38,917 nt of DNA, from the IMG/VR virus record IMGVR_UViG_3300031918_000072, positions 1 to 38,917 of that record, one strand, 5' to 3'. The translations under genes were made by a program, and so were the position numbers. Position 1 is the stretch's first letter; the number at the start of each line of letters is the position of its first letter. The stretch comes from a virus. Of the stretch, positions 23,088-31,388 are shown in pieces. Below the pieces are notes generated by a model that did not search any database, was not told the origin of the DNA, and saw nothing but the letters and a program-made list of their open reading frames with translations.

Positions 23088-26000
23088 ATGGCTGAACAGG
23101 AAGAAGGAAACATTAAACAGCATATTGGTACAGCCAATGTTGGTTTGAATATGGATAATAGTCCTTCACAAATGCGTCAAGGACAATGGAGCTATAGTCT
23201 TAATGCTAATGTAGAAAACTTTGATGCTAACACGTTGAGCATTCAAAATGAGGCTGGTAATGAGCCCTGCATTCAAATTCCTGAAGGATTTGTATCAATA
23301 GGAAATCATTTTATCAACGAACAAACCAAATACATATTCTTTATTACTAATCCTTCCTCAGGAGATAGTCAAATAGGATATATGGAGAATAACGATTGTA
23401 TTTTTCATGTTCTAGTTGATGCTGTATGTTTGAATTTCAATATTAATTATCCTATACATAAATGCGTACATAAAATAACCAATTGCAGTACAGAAATATA
23501 TTGGACAGATGGTTATAATCCAAGGAGATATTTGGATATTGATAATATTCCATACACGCTTGAATATGGAAGTCAATTATGTAATCCTGGTTATTCCGCT
23601 AATGTTGATTGCAATCAATTAAAAATACAACCTGATTTCTCTATTCCACAAATAGAAGTTATTGATGTTACCAATACAGGAAATATTATATCAGGAACAT
23701 ACCAATTTGCTGTACAATATTCTGATGCTGCAGCTAATGCTTATACAGCCTATTATTCTGTTACCAATCCTACACCTATTGCTGATATATCTCTTGTTAG
23801 TCCTAATTTCAATACACCTGTAGGAAAGTCAATTGTTATTGATATTACCAACCTGGATATAACAGGACAATTTCAATGGTTTAATATAGCTGTTATAAAA
23901 ACTATCAATGCTATTACCTCTGTAGAATTAATAGGAACCTATTTTATTGACAGAGCTGATAAACAAATTACATATACAGGACAAACTGTAGATAATATTC
24001 GTTTATCAATCAATGATATATTTGAGAAGTTTCCTTATTATGATATAGCACAAGATATTACAGTAGCAAGAGATATTCTTATATGGGATCAATTGAGTTC
24101 TATTGATAGGATAAACTATCAGCAGATATGGAATAAGGTAAAATTGGAATGGGAAACATGGAGAATCCCTGATACAGAAAACTATGCTGATGAACTTAAT
24201 GCTACAAACCTGAGAAGTTATTTAAGGGATGAGGTATATGCTATTGAAGGACAATTCCTCCTGAGGAATGGAAAAGAAACTGATAGTTTTCATATTCCTG
24301 CAAGAGAAATCTCTGTTGGTGAAAGTTTAATGCCAGATGTAGATAATACCAATCCTGATTTTATAGGAGATGGTACAAGTGCCCCATATTGGAAAATATA
24401 TAATACAGCCAGTGTTACAGGGTATTCACCAGGATACTCTCCTTCTCCCACATATAAAGGCCCATATCAATATGGAGAGTTCGCATATTGGGAATCTTTA
24501 GAAGAATATCCCTGCAACACTGATGTATGGGGAGATCTTGCTGGACAGAAGATAAGACATCATAAATTCCCTGATGTACTTGTTAGCCCTATAATGGAGA
24601 CCAAGCTCTTCACTACAGTTGATAACATGGTGATGGGTAATGATGCTGTATTCCCTATAGGTATACGAATAAACACTTCACACATACAATCCCTTATTAA
24701 TTCTTCCAACCTTACACAGGAACAGAAAGATGAAATAATTGGGTTCAAAATATTAAGAGGAGATAGAAATAGTAATAAATCCATTATTGCTAAGGGAATA
24801 CTAAGAAATGTAAATAAATATGAAAAAGAAGGAAATGAATATTATTTTCCTAATTATCCATACAATGATTTAAGAGAAGATCCTTTTCTTAATCAGACTA
24901 ATAATGCATTCTCACAGGAGTGTGAAGCTTTTGAAATAAATATCACAGCACTGAAATATGATAGTATTACTAATAGTACCTATGCTGAAATAGAATATAC
25001 AGATTGTAACACAAATAAGGTAGGCAAGAAGAGATACACATCAATACCTTCAGAATTAGATATTATCTGTTCAATAGTTAAACCTACAATAACTTTTGGT
25101 GAGGGAACAGTAGCTTATCAGAATTATGATACATATGTAATATCATCAGAAGGATTGTGTCCCAAGTGGACAGCTACTTATAATGATAGAACTTATGGTA
25201 TAATAGAAACTGAATGCAGAGGATATTTAGCTCCTGATAGAATACATACTATACAAGTTGTATTGGGAACTGAAGTAAAATGTATAGATAATTGTGAGCC
25301 TGGATTTCCATATGAAGGATGTAAAGCTAATACATCTTTTAGAGGGAGTCACATTATTCCTTCTACATGTACTACTCCTGAATCAATTTCTGCTCCTACA
25401 GATGCATATAGACAAGTATTTAATTCTCCTGAAACATCTTTTGGACAACCATTTCTTGGTAATATACTAAAACTTGAAAGCGTTATATATGGAAAGGGAA
25501 AAGCTCATTTCAAAGAAGTAAAGGATAATGCCAAATATAGACTAGTTACAAAAGAAGCACAAGAAGATGCATTAGATAGTTCTGCTGCACTTGGAGGAAT
25601 GACTAAGGATTTTGATACACAGGCTATGTTTGCTGCTTATCAGGCATATTTGACTATCTATATCAATGGAATTACAAGAAAGAATTATGCTTATTCCTTT
25701 AATTCTATAGCTGACTATAACTATTCCAATGCTGTTCCTAATGATATAGGAGTTAAACAGCGTACTTTAGATGTAGCAAAATATCTAATTCCAGCTGTTG
25801 TTTCAATGGATGGAGATGATGTGAATAATTGGGAGAGGGAATCTTCTGTATATTTAAAGACAATTGGTTCTGATGGTACTATTGATCCTTTACCGTTTCC
25901 TGATAAAAGTCCTCAGATGCTAAATGGATTAAATCCAATTATAGAGGATAAATCTAGGTTTACTATTTCAGAAGCAGGAAATTGTGGAGCTCCTGAAGCA

Positions 26001-27767
26001 CAGGAAGATATTAATGTTGTAAGTTATTATGCTTCCCTAAAGAATATATTTGAGAATCAATGGGGACAGATATATTCCTATACAACTATTGATACGGGAT
26101 TCCAAAGAATATTTACTACATCCTCAGGATATGAAACAGTTTTTGGTGGAGACACATTCATCAGTAGGTTTGCATTTAAAACCAAGCTTCCTTTTTTTAT
26201 TGATAACAGGGTTAAAGCTCCTGATGATAGTGACATATTTTATGATGAAATAGGTAATGTAGCCTATCCAAAATACTGGCATTCCTCAAGAAGTATACTT
26301 GCTGATTATAATGTACCTCCAGGAACATCAAATAGTTCTCCAGGTATACTTACAAACATTATATCATATAAAGCACATAATTTTGATTGCCCTGATAATA
26401 CAGGAGTGATTACAACAGGTACTACAACTACCTATTATGGTACTACTACCACCACAACAACAAGTTTAATCAAGGGAACAGTTACTGAAGGAAATTCAGA
26501 ACGTACATATTATGATGGTTATTTCTACCTATTTGCTTATGGTGTGCCTAGTTTCTATTGTGAGAGTAGTTATAATACAGATCTTCGTCAGGCATTCAAT
26601 AATAGAGAAGGAGATTTTTGGCCCCATGTTACAAATAGCATTCCTGATGATTGGGTGCAGGAGAGTTTTGTAAGTATAGCTAATGATAATACCTATAATT
26701 ATAATACTACCTATTCAAAACAAAATAAGGAAAATTTCTTTAGTCATTTACCTCCTGATTGGAAAAGTAAAATATGCTTTACACAATATCCATTCAGAGC
26801 AATATATTCAGATCCTCAAACAGCAGATAGTGATAACAGGATAAATGCATGGAGAAATTATAAAGCTCTTTCCTATTTTGATTTTCCACAGAATTATGGA
26901 CAACTGTGTTCTTTGGATGGAATAGAGAATAGGGCTATACTTGCAAGGTTTGAGAATAAGACATTAATGTATGATAAACTCCTTACGATTGATACAAGCA
27001 ATCCACAGGCTGCATACATGGGAAACTCAAGATTGTTCTCTGAATCCCCTCCTATTGATTTTGCAGACACAGATTTAGGATATGTAGGTTCACAGAATAA
27101 AATGCTCCTCAAGATACCAAATGGACAAATTAGTGTAGATGCTAAGAGAGGACAGGTGTTTTTAATATCAGGAACACAAGCTACAGATTTATCAGGATTT
27201 GGTTCAGGAATGAATAGGTTCTTTACAGATCATACAGCATTTGAAATCTTGAGATATTTCCCTGAAGCAGATACAGACAATCATTTTAATGGAATAGGCT
27301 TACATGGTGTATATGATAGCAAATATGACAGGATAATATTAACAAAGCTAGATTATGTACCAATAAGGGATGATATAATGTATGATCCTATTACAAAGGA
27401 GTTTTACATAGAAGAAAAGATACCAATAACAATAACAACATGTGACTTAAGTGGCGAAGCTGTGCTTATTACTACTACAACTACATCTTCAACAACATCT
27501 ACAACATCTACTACCACTACAGCAATTCTCACTACTCACTGGGTTGGTTCAGGGGTTTATTGTGTTCCTTTCTATATAGATGAAACGCCTATAGGTAATA
27601 CTGGATATGCAGCCTTTGCTACATTAATAGAAGTATATGATAATACAGGACTTCCTACAGGAAACATTAAGGATAATACAATAGGTGATTCTGATTATAT
27701 TTCTCCTGTATTAGATGTTGAAGCATGTCCTCCATATACTACCACTACCACTACAATAGTAATATAA
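23088..27767 (+). CDS. Giant tail stabilisation/nozzle protein with Thr-tract tail modules
   Basis: This encodes 1559 residues. The N-terminal part (GTANVGLNMDNSPSQMRQGQWSYSLNANVENFDANTLSIQNE) is the start I associate with the P22 gp10/T7 gp12-like tail stabilisation protein of crAss-like phages. These large beta-rich proteins form the distal tube of the short tail. An internal Thr tract lies at 26,412-26,465 (residues ~1109-1126). After a conserved C-terminal core come a Thr/Ser tract (27,471-27,521), a ~70-residue beta module, and a final tract of six Thr followed by IVI. The C-terminal extension therefore carries the same module-linker plan as the downstream adhesins, probably surface-exposed. 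Confidence 0.7.
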   Translation: MAEQEEGNIKQHIGTANVGLNMDNSPSQMRQGQWSYSLNANVENFDANTLSIQNEAGNEPCIQIPEGFVSIGNHFINEQTKYIFFITNPSSGDSQIGYMENNDCIFHVLVDAVCLNFNINYPIHKCVHKITNCSTEIYWTDGYNPRRYLDIDNIPYTLEYGSQLCNPGYSANVDCNQLKIQPDFSIPQIEVIDVTNTGNIISGTYQFAVQYSDAAANAYTAYYSVTNPTPIADISLVSPNFNTPVGKSIVIDITNLDITGQFQWFNIAVIKTINAITSVELIGTYFIDRADKQITYTGQTVDNIRLSINDIFEKFPYYDIAQDITVARDILIWDQLSSIDRINYQQIWNKVKLEWETWRIPDTENYADELNATNLRSYLRDEVYAIEGQFLLRNGKETDSFHIPAREISVGESLMPDVDNTNPDFIGDGTSAPYWKIYNTASVTGYSPGYSPSPTYKGPYQYGEFAYWESLEEYPCNTDVWGDLAGQKIRHHKFPDVLVSPIMETKLFTTVDNMVMGNDAVFPIGIRINTSHIQSLINSSNLTQEQKDEIIGFKILRGDRNSNKSIIAKGILRNVNKYEKEGNEYYFPNYPYNDLREDPFLNQTNNAFSQECEAFEINITALKYDSITNSTYAEIEYTDCNTNKVGKKRYTSIPSELDIICSIVKPTITFGEGTVAYQNYDTYVISSEGLCPKWTATYNDRTYGIIETECRGYLAPDRIHTIQVVLGTEVKCIDNCEPGFPYEGCKANTSFRGSHIIPSTCTTPESISAPTDAYRQVFNSPETSFGQPFLGNILKLESVIYGKGKAHFKEVKDNAKYRLVTKEAQEDALDSSAALGGMTKDFDTQAMFAAYQAYLTIYINGITRKNYAYSFNSIADYNYSNAVPNDIGVKQRTLDVAKYLIPAVVSMDGDDVNNWERESSVYLKTIGSDGTIDPLPFPDKSPQMLNGLNPIIEDKSRFTISEAGNCGAPEAQEDINVVSYYASLKNIFENQWGQIYSYTTIDTGFQRIFTTSSGYETVFGGDTFISRFAFKTKLPFFIDNRVKAPDDSDIFYDEIGNVAYPKYWHSSRSILADYNVPPGTSNSSPGILTNIISYKAHNFDCPDNTGVITTGTTTTYYGTTTTTTTSLIKGTVTEGNSERTYYDGYFYLFAYGVPSFYCESSYNTDLRQAFNNREGDFWPHVTNSIPDDWVQESFVSIANDNTYNYNTTYSKQNKENFFSHLPPDWKSKICFTQYPFRAIYSDPQTADSDNRINAWRNYKALSYFDFPQNYGQLCSLDGIENRAILARFENKTLMYDKLLTIDTSNPQAAYMGNSRLFSESPPIDFADTDLGYVGSQNKMLLKIPNGQISVDAKRGQVFLISGTQATDLSGFGSGMNRFFTDHTAFEILRYFPEADTDNHFNGIGLHGVYDSKYDRIILTKLDYVPIRDDIMYDPITKEFYIEEKIPITITTCDLSGEAVLITTTTTSSTTSTTSTTTTAILTTHWVGSGVYCVPFYIDETPIGNTGYAAFATLIEVYDNTGLPTGNIKDNTIGDSDYISPVLDVEACPPYTTTTTTIVI
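27471..27521 (+). repeat. Thr/Ser-codon tract in nozzle C-terminus
   Basis: 17 Thr/Ser codons joining the conserved tail core to a ~70-residue terminal module, which itself ends in another Thr tract (27,738-27,755) at the C-terminus. Confidence 0.75.
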
Positions 27768-27768
27768 A

Positions 27769-30700
27769 ATGACAGAGCAAACAGAATATATAGTCAGAAA
27801 GGTTATTTCCTTAAAGGATACAGAGTATTTCTGTAACAGATCCTGGACTATATCATTTAATATGAATACAAAGAGCTGGATATCATTCCATAGCTATTTA
27901 CCTAATTGGTATATGGCTGAAAACAACTTTTTCTATTCAGGAATCAATGATTGCTGTGCTGATTTTGATTTTATTGCAGGAACATTAATACCAAATCCAT
28001 CTACCACATCTACAACTAGTACAACATCTACCACATTATTCCCTCCAAGTACCACTACAACAACCTCCACTACTTATTTAATTAATGATTGTACATTAGA
28101 TGGAACAGCAGAGATTGTTCCTACACCTATTACTACCACTACAACATCTACTACTGTATGTGTAAGACCTGCAAGACTTACTACATTTTATTTAATTACT
28201 GGATATAGGTCTATTGATCCTGCGTATACATATATATCAACCTCTTCTGCAGAAGAAGCTTGTTATGCAAGAACATTTGTTACTTCTCACATTAATGATG
28301 AAAATATTGTTCCTACATATATAATAGCAGAAGCATCAAGTTTGGTATTAGGACAGTATATATATCTGTACAATGGAACAACAGATTGTGAATGTGTACC
28401 TGATGGTTGGTATTTTGATAGTGATATTCTTTCCAATCCTGATATTATCCATATAGAGAATTGCATAATAACAGAAACTACAGACTGTTTACCTTCTACA
28501 ACTACAACTACTACCACTGCTACACCAACAACTACAACAACTACTACCACTGGTGAAACTACGACAACTACCACCACTACCCTTGCACCAATAAATTGTG
28601 GAATACAGGTAAATGAAGATTTACAAGAAAGTTACGTGCATACACAAATAGTATTATTAGGTACTGACACAGGAATAACCTATTTCAATTATAATTCATA
28701 CAGTATTCCTGACAGGTTTATTGTTAGATGGGATGGAAATATTGTAATAGATACAGGTTATGTAGGGAATGCTATTTATGATTTTGGAGGAATTAACAGG
28801 GGAGCATTTAATTATGCACTTCTTGGACTTGTTGATCCAATTACCTCTAATACATATCCTGATATTATTACTTATCCTGATGACGGCTACCCAAGAGTCT
28901 CTTCTATATCTATAGGAGCAACAACCTTTGATAAAACAGCAGCAAGTCCTTCAGAGACATATGTAGAAATTTATTCTTCCATTACATCTACAGAATGGAG
29001 TTTTATGTTGAATTGTCCAGGAATTACAACCACTTCTACAACATCAACTACATCTACTACCTCAACTTCTACAAGCACCTCCACTACAACATCAACAACC
29101 ACAGCATTAATATGTACTCTTGAACTTGAAATAATTGATCCTTCTCCAGCTACTACAACTACTACAACTACAACACAATTTCCTGGATTTATAACTACAT
29201 GGAAAACAGATAATTTAAGTATAGGATCGTCTACCGATCATCAAATTAGTTTGCCATTAGTTATTACAGGTACTTATGATTTTATTGTTGATTGGGGGGA
29301 TGGTTCAACAGATCATATAACTGCATGGAATCAAGTTGAAAAAACCCACACCTATTCGGGTATAGGAACATATGCTATTCAAATAAGTGGAGATATATCA
29401 CATATAAGTTTTAACAATACTGGGGATAAACTTAAACTTGTGTCAATAGATCAATGGGGAAATATTGTTTGGGATTCTATGTTTTCCGCATTCTTTGGAT
29501 GTGAAAACATGGTTGCTAATTATACGGATATTCCTAATACGAGCAATGTTACCACAATGTTTCATATGTTTATTGGATGCTCCTTATTCGATGCACCTAT
29601 AAACTTTGATACAAGCAATGTCACAGACATGGGTGGAATGTTCATGTGGTGTACATCATTTAATTCTCCATTAACTATTGATGTAAGTAAAGTAACATCT
29701 ATGTTGGGAATGTTTGATAGCGCAACATCGTTTAATCAAACTATCAATTTCAATACCACATCAGCCTTGCTGATATTAACGAGAACATTCCAAAGTACTG
29801 CACTAAACTCTCCTGTAACATTTAGCGATACCAGTGGTGTTACCGATATGTCAACAATGTTTAATGGATGTACTATATTCAATCAAACTCTGACATTAGA
29901 TACAAGTTCTGTTGTAACTATGAACGCAATGTTTAAAAATTGTCATGCGTTAAATTCAATACTTACATTTAATGATACATCAAAGGTTACAGATTTTGGT
30001 TCGATGTTTTATGGATGTACAATATTTAATAAAGCAATAAATTTTAATACAAGTAGTGCGCTTGATTTTTCATATATGTTTGCTTTATGTAGTACATTTA
30101 ATTCTGTTGTAACATTTAGTGATACAACTAAAGTTACAACTATGGCAGGAATGTTTGATAGCTGTCTTGCACTCAATGAAACAATATCATTTGATTGTTC
30201 ATCAGTATTAGATACAAGTGGTATGTTTAGGTATTGTAGTATGTTAAACTCTGCAATAACACTCATAAATACAAACAATGTTGTCAACATGTCAGCTATG
30301 TTTATGTATGCTACTTCATTTAATCAAGATGTAACATTGGATACATCTGCAGTAACAGATATGAGTACAATGTTTAGAAATTGTATCACTTATAATTCTA
30401 CAATTACATTTAACAATGTATCAAAAGTTACTACATTTTATCAAATGTTATGGGCATGTTCAAACTTCAACAAAGCAATAACATGGAGTGTGAATGCTGC
30501 CCTTGATTTAAGATATATGTTTGCTTTATGTTCTAAATTAAATTCTGCAATTATACTTACAAATACGAATAAAGTAACATCCATGTTAGGAATGTTTAAT
30601 GGATGTAATATATTTAATCAATCGGTTAATTTTGATTGCTCTGCTGTTTTATCATTAAATACAATGTTTACGCAATGTTATAAATTAAACTCTATCATAA

Positions 30701-31179
30701 CATTGACAAATACAAATAAGGTTACAGATTTTAGCAATATGTTTGCTAATTGTATTGCATTTAATCAACCTTTAACTTTAGATACAAGTGCTGCCACAAA
30801 CATGAGTTCTATGTTTACCAATTGCACAGTATTTAATTCTACATTAGCATTTAATGATGTAAGTAAGGTTACAAATATGGGAAGTATGTTTTATTTTGCT
30901 AGAGACTTTGATCAATCTATAGCTGGATTCATTATAATAGCAGTAACTGATATGACAAATATGTTTTATGGTAATACTACATTATCCACTACAAACTATG
31001 ATGCAACATTGATAGCTTGGTCTGAATTAGTTGTACATAATACGGTTTCATTTCATGCTGGAATAGCAAAATATTCAGCAGGAGTAGCTGCAACAGCAAG
31101 AGGAATATTAACAGGAACTTATGGTTGGAATATAATTGATGGAGGAGTACAAACAACAACTACAACCACAACATTATAA
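27769..31179 (+). CDS. Modular adhesin: Thr tracts, PKD-like domain, BspA/DUF285 solenoid
   Basis: This encodes 1136 residues. Order: a ~75-residue N-terminal domain; Thr/Ser tracts alternating with small beta modules up to residue ~470; a PKD-like domain (~480-545; VDWGDGSTD ... HTYSGIGTYAIQISG); then ~20 tandem 24/25-residue repeats (593-1069) with consensus V-T-x-M-x-x-MF-x-x-C-x-x-FN-x-x-I-x-F-D-T-S, the BspA-type/DUF285 solenoid known from bacterial surface proteins; then a closing domain and a tail of seven Thr plus Leu. It begins one base after the nozzle gene and ends at a TAATG junction. Likely a receptor-binding or adhesion fibre. Confidence 0.72.
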   Translation: MTEQTEYIVRKVISLKDTEYFCNRSWTISFNMNTKSWISFHSYLPNWYMAENNFFYSGINDCCADFDFIAGTLIPNPSTTSTTSTTSTTLFPPSTTTTTSTTYLINDCTLDGTAEIVPTPITTTTTSTTVCVRPARLTTFYLITGYRSIDPAYTYISTSSAEEACYARTFVTSHINDENIVPTYIIAEASSLVLGQYIYLYNGTTDCECVPDGWYFDSDILSNPDIIHIENCIITETTDCLPSTTTTTTTATPTTTTTTTTGETTTTTTTTLAPINCGIQVNEDLQESYVHTQIVLLGTDTGITYFNYNSYSIPDRFIVRWDGNIVIDTGYVGNAIYDFGGINRGAFNYALLGLVDPITSNTYPDIITYPDDGYPRVSSISIGATTFDKTAASPSETYVEIYSSITSTEWSFMLNCPGITTTSTTSTTSTTSTSTSTSTTTSTTTALICTLELEIIDPSPATTTTTTTTQFPGFITTWKTDNLSIGSSTDHQISLPLVITGTYDFIVDWGDGSTDHITAWNQVEKTHTYSGIGTYAIQISGDISHISFNNTGDKLKLVSIDQWGNIVWDSMFSAFFGCENMVANYTDIPNTSNVTTMFHMFIGCSLFDAPINFDTSNVTDMGGMFMWCTSFNSPLTIDVSKVTSMLGMFDSATSFNQTINFNTTSALLILTRTFQSTALNSPVTFSDTSGVTDMSTMFNGCTIFNQTLTLDTSSVVTMNAMFKNCHALNSILTFNDTSKVTDFGSMFYGCTIFNKAINFNTSSALDFSYMFALCSTFNSVVTFSDTTKVTTMAGMFDSCLALNETISFDCSSVLDTSGMFRYCSMLNSAITLINTNNVVNMSAMFMYATSFNQDVTLDTSAVTDMSTMFRNCITYNSTITFNNVSKVTTFYQMLWACSNFNKAITWSVNAALDLRYMFALCSKLNSAIILTNTNKVTSMLGMFNGCNIFNQSVNFDCSAVLSLNTMFTQCYKLNSIITLTNTNKVTDFSNMFANCIAFNQPLTLDTSAATNMSSMFTNCTVFNSTLAFNDVSKVTNMGSMFYFARDFDQSIAGFIIIAVTDMTNMFYGNTTLSTTNYDATLIAWSELVVHNTVSFHAGIAKYSAGVAATARGILTGTYGWNIIDGGVQTTTTTTTL
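28000..28155 (+). repeat. Cluster of three short Thr/Ser-codon tracts
   Basis: Tracts at 28,000-28,035, 28,048-28,074 and 28,132-28,155 are separated by LFPP and by a 19-residue segment. They follow the N-terminal domain of the 1136-residue adhesin. Confidence 0.7.
28498..28581 (+). repeat. Thr-codon tract
   Basis: About 28 codons, nearly all Thr, interrupted by ATP and GE. Codons are a mixture of ACA, ACT and ACC with one ACG at 28,561. It separates two folded modules of the 1136-residue protein. Confidence 0.8.
29026..29103 (+). repeat. Thr/Ser-codon tract
   Basis: 26 consecutive Thr/Ser codons (T-T-S pattern) before a short beta module. A second Thr tract at 29,152-29,175 ends in QFPG ahead of the PKD-like domain. 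Confidence 0.8.
29545..30975 (+). repeat. DUF285/BspA-type protein repeat array
   Basis: About 20 tandem repeats of alternating 24 and 25 codons. Odd units carry "KVT-x-M ... MF ... C ... FN ... F-D-T-S"; even units carry "S-A-L-D ... MF-x-x-C ... LNS ... TF-x-D-T-S". DNA identity between units is low enough to need translation to see the repeat, so it is not a recent expansion. CpG is frequent in the first half and scarce in the second. Confidence 0.8.
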
Positions 31180-31388
31180 TGCCTAGTATTACTATAAATA
31201 TAATAGCTGGATATCCTCCCTATATAGTAACTATAGAGCCAGGGGGGACAGTTATTATATTTGATGATGCAGGACTTAAAATAATAAATGATGTACCTGT
31301 AGGAGATTATATAATAACAGTAACAGATAGTATAAATTGTTATGATGATGCTTCTGTCACCCTTACATCAACAACAACAATATTATGA
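31179..31388 (+). CDS. Single SprB-like module with Thr tail (69 aa)
   Basis: This encodes 69 residues: one SprB-repeat-like beta domain (PPYIVTIEPGG ... IINDVPVGDYIITVTDSINCYDDASVTL) plus a short Thr tail ending TTTIL. The "P-Y ... L-x-x-G-x-Y-x-x-x-V-x-D-x-x-x-C" pattern is that of the SprB repeat of Bacteroidota adhesins. The start is a TAATG overlap with the 1136-residue gene, and the stop overlaps the next ATG (ATGA). It looks like a detached module, paralogous to the N-terminus of the next protein, from duplication or a broken fusion. Confidence 0.6.
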   Translation: MPSITINIIAGYPPYIVTIEPGGTVIIFDDAGLKIINDVPVGDYIITVTDSINCYDDASVTLTSTTTIL

